44,224 bases of DNA from an uncultured Granulosicoccaceae bacterium (GTDB taxonomy: Bacteria > Pseudomonadota > Gammaproteobacteria > Granulosicoccales > Granulosicoccaceae): the NCBI GenBank assembly GCA_938020525.1, contig CALIHW010000158.1, positions 1 through 44,224 on the forward strand, read 5' to 3'. A program made the translations under genes and the position numbers. Below are positions 42,695-44,224 of this stretch, piece after piece. Position 1 is the stretch's first letter. Each line of letters opens with the position of its first letter. A model generated the notes under the pieces. It had not been told where the DNA came from. It saw nothing but the letters and a program-made list of their open reading frames with translations, and ran no database searches.

Positions 42695-42840
42695 TTAGGG
42701 GGATAAGCGTAAAGCGCATCCACCAATGTGCAGCACGTCAGATGCATAATTACCCGGTCAACTCGGCGATTATGTTAGTTGTAAATTATGTAGCTTTGTT
42801 CCGACTACTTGGTTGGATGCGCTTACGCTTATCCCCCTAC
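42695..42840. mobile_element. MITE, complete copy (GCGCATCCACC family)
   Basis: An element of about 146 bp with imperfect terminal inverted repeats of about 32 bp. The left end is TTAGGGGGATAAGCGTAAAG then CGCATCCACCAA (42695-42726). The right end is TTGGTTGGATGCGCTTACGC then TTATCCCCCTAC (42809-42840). The interior is AT-rich and encodes nothing. The most intact of the three copies in the window. Confidence 0.85.
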
Positions 42841-43021
42841 GACGAGAATATGACATCATCACTGTACGCATTTCATAAAAACGTTTCGCGTATCTTCTAT
42901 TGCTCATACTAATGATCATAGAACTCGTAACAGTAGATAGACGTATAGCAGCTATGTGCCCTTTGCTGTCGTTCGCTCATTTTTTACGAACCACAGCTTT
43001 ATGGGTTGAAAAACTACTACT

Positions 43022-43900
43022 TCACTGGCGGGTTAACCTCAGTATTGGGTTTTCAGCATTAACGGAAGAGTAGTACTCGACTGTATCGCCACCGAATTCG
43101 ATGAAAAATGTGAACATTCTGCCGACAGAGCTCTCAGTTTCCCCGTCGCATCCTGGTTCTTGATTATCAGAAAGAACTTCAATATTCAGGATGTTTCTAT
43201 TATTTCCAACAGCGGCAGTACTGAGCGAATACGTGGCACTTTGAATTTCACCTAAATCGACTATATCGAGAGTATTGTCGGAATTGAACGTCAGAGTTTC
43301 GAAGCACCCACCTTCAAACGTTAGCCTCCAAGCTCCAACTAGTCTATTACCTGGTATTCCTAAAGTATCAGCTAAATGGCTGACAGCAACATCAGAGTTT
43401 AAAAGCTCGGTACGAGCGCTTCCTGAATTCGCTACAAGGTTTTTTACATCGGCATTTTGAGTAAATTCTTCCTGCGATACGGAAAAATCTAACGGAGCGG
43501 AAACAGCGCCTGCACTATCTGAAATACTTATACCGTTGCTTGTGTTATCGTCGCTGTCCAATGATTGTAACAAACGCGCTATGTTGATAGCCGTATCATC
43601 ATCAATGGACTTTGTGGGAGATAGCGATACCGGAGTTATTGTTTCTTCTGCTGGAACCGTCGGGAGAATCAGACTACCGATAGCAAACGTTATGTTTTCA
43701 CCATTCAAATATTCAAACTCTCCAAGAGAGTTTGTAGTACCCGAAAAGGTCTCAGTTTGATACGAAAGTCCAGATACTGCGCTATCGATAAATACTCCAG
43801 TAAGAACTGTATCCGCAGAGCCCTCCCCGTTGTCACTAGATGAACCACCACAAGCCGATAGTGCAAGGCAGCATATTGCAGCTGTTAACTTAGTTCTCAA
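43022..43900 (-). CDS. Lipoprotein of unknown function
   Basis: A 292-residue protein with a lipoprotein signal, MRTKLTAAICCLALSACGG, lipobox LSAC with Cys17. A Ser/Gly/Asp linker leads into a beta-rich domain (about 33-95: GVFIDSAVSGLSYQTETFSG, TTNSLGEFEYLNGENITFAI) of a type often seen in exported gammaproteobacterial proteins with a carboxypeptidase-regulatory-like fold. The second half (about 185-290) reads as an up-and-down beta-barrel (LVGAWRLTFEGGCFETLTF, YSLSTAAVGNN) with two cysteines. Position in the outer membrane is likely. Function is unknown. Single gene at the right end of the window. Confidence 0.75.
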   Translation of the reverse strand: MRTKLTAAICCLALSACGGSSSDNGEGSADTVLTGVFIDSAVSGLSYQTETFSGTTNSLGEFEYLNGENITFAIGSLILPTVPAEETITPVSLSPTKSIDDDTAINIARLLQSLDSDDNTSNGISISDSAGAVSAPLDFSVSQEEFTQNADVKNLVANSGSARTELLNSDVAVSHLADTLGIPGNRLVGAWRLTFEGGCFETLTFNSDNTLDIVDLGEIQSATYSLSTAAVGNNRNILNIEVLSDNQEPGCDGETESSVGRMFTFFIEFGGDTVEYYSSVNAENPILRLTRQ

Positions 43901-44224
43901 TTCATTCCCTCGTTTATTTTCTGTAAATATATGTCTGCTAAAATTCCTATAACATATTGCTGCATAAATTGACTACAGTCCGTTAGTGAATTGGCAAATG
44001 GAGTGGCAGCGGGAAGATAATAACCATAACTGTGACACTTATTTCGGTAATGCTTTCAAATAGTGTTAACTGTTTCGATTAAACATGTAAGTCGTCGTTC
44101 ATAAAATCTACCTGTCCGGCAGCAATTGGCCGGTCAGGGACGGTAGTCTCATGTTGCCTGATTTTCTAGCCTTAACCCCTCGTATGGATTGAGTACACAA
44201 TAGAAATTAGCGCACTTCAACAAT
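43901..44224. other. Right-end non-coding region
   Basis: The last 324 bases, upstream of the lipoprotein gene, show no ORF, repeat module or convincing terminator. A short CGGC/GCCG inversion near 44115-44136 is the only structure. The promoter of the lipoprotein gene should be in the first part. Confidence 0.5.

Larger units (their letters stand above)
42362..43021. other. Intergenic region with a gene fragment and a MITE
   Basis: The 660 bases between the aldo/keto reductase and the terminal lipoprotein hold a protein-like fragment (42476-42685, minus) and a complete MITE (42695-42840). The flank 42841-43021 is AT-rich and shows no supported gene. Confidence 0.5.

Overview
The window looks like chromosomal DNA of a free-living, probably marine, gammaproteobacterium. 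The evidence is an aspS-nudB pair as in many Gammaproteobacteria, a 1614-residue NAD-dependent glutamate dehydrogenase, CsrA, several Gram-negative lipoproteins, Tat-exported enzymes and a GlyGly-CTERM-like sorting tail. I cannot name the genus. No rRNA, tRNA, CRISPR array, prophage or transposase gene was found. Mobile DNA is present only as small non-coding elements.

Layout. 1-470: structured palindromic repeats. 473-2724 (-): aspS then nudB. 2990-9130 (+): a PfkB/adenosine-type kinase and the giant glutamate dehydrogenase. 9227-9661 (-): a hotdog thioesterase. 10006-11826 (+): an unusual FtsZ with a Cys/His cluster and a C-terminal membrane segment, followed by an MscS-type channel. 13398-18318 (+): a complete branched-chain-type ABC importer (binding protein, livH, livM, livG, livF). 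18319-18705: a fold-back MITE and a palindromic module. 18706-20609 (+): a surface-sorted protein and a membrane metallophosphoesterase. 20646-21467: a 57-residue membrane microprotein and a second, inverted copy of the repeat block at the left edge. 21467-25228 (-): a DUF418 membrane protein, a flavin monooxygenase with an N-terminal NTF2-like domain, and a GNAT acetyltransferase. 25852-27738 (+): a Tat-exported PhoX-like protein. 27853-29799 (-): a large lipoprotein of unknown function. 29908-31122 (+): a protein made of three fused RidA domains. 31176-34458 (-): cvfB-like, sseA, an App1-type phosphatidate phosphatase and a diacylglycerol kinase. 34673-35590 (-): a spondin-domain lipoprotein. 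35823-36908 (+): a divergent ADP-ribosylglycohydrolase-fold protein. 37218-39782 (-): a gene remnant, csrA, a small unknown, a P-loop kinase-like protein and an unknown protein. 39858-42361 (-): a HpaI-type aldolase, a membrane protein and a Tat-exported aldo/keto reductase. 42476-44224: a gene fragment beside a MITE, then a lipoprotein.

Functional links. The App1/DGK pair overlaps by four bases and would interconvert phosphatidate and diacylglycerol. cvfB and sseA also overlap by four bases. The ABC importer is one operon, with a hairpin between the binding-protein gene and the permeases that could keep the binding protein in excess. AspRS carries the residues associated with non-discriminating enzymes, suggesting Asn-tRNA is made by the transamidation route.

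Most interesting candidates: (1) the membrane-anchored, Cys/His-containing FtsZ; (2) the single-chain triple RidA lacking the catalytic arginine in all three domains; (3) a family of two-hairpin repeats whose arms differ in sequence but keep pairing, with a conserved GTNGTTY loop, also present as a ~330 bp inverted duplication around ~20.6 kb. All calls come from reading the sequence. No database search was run.
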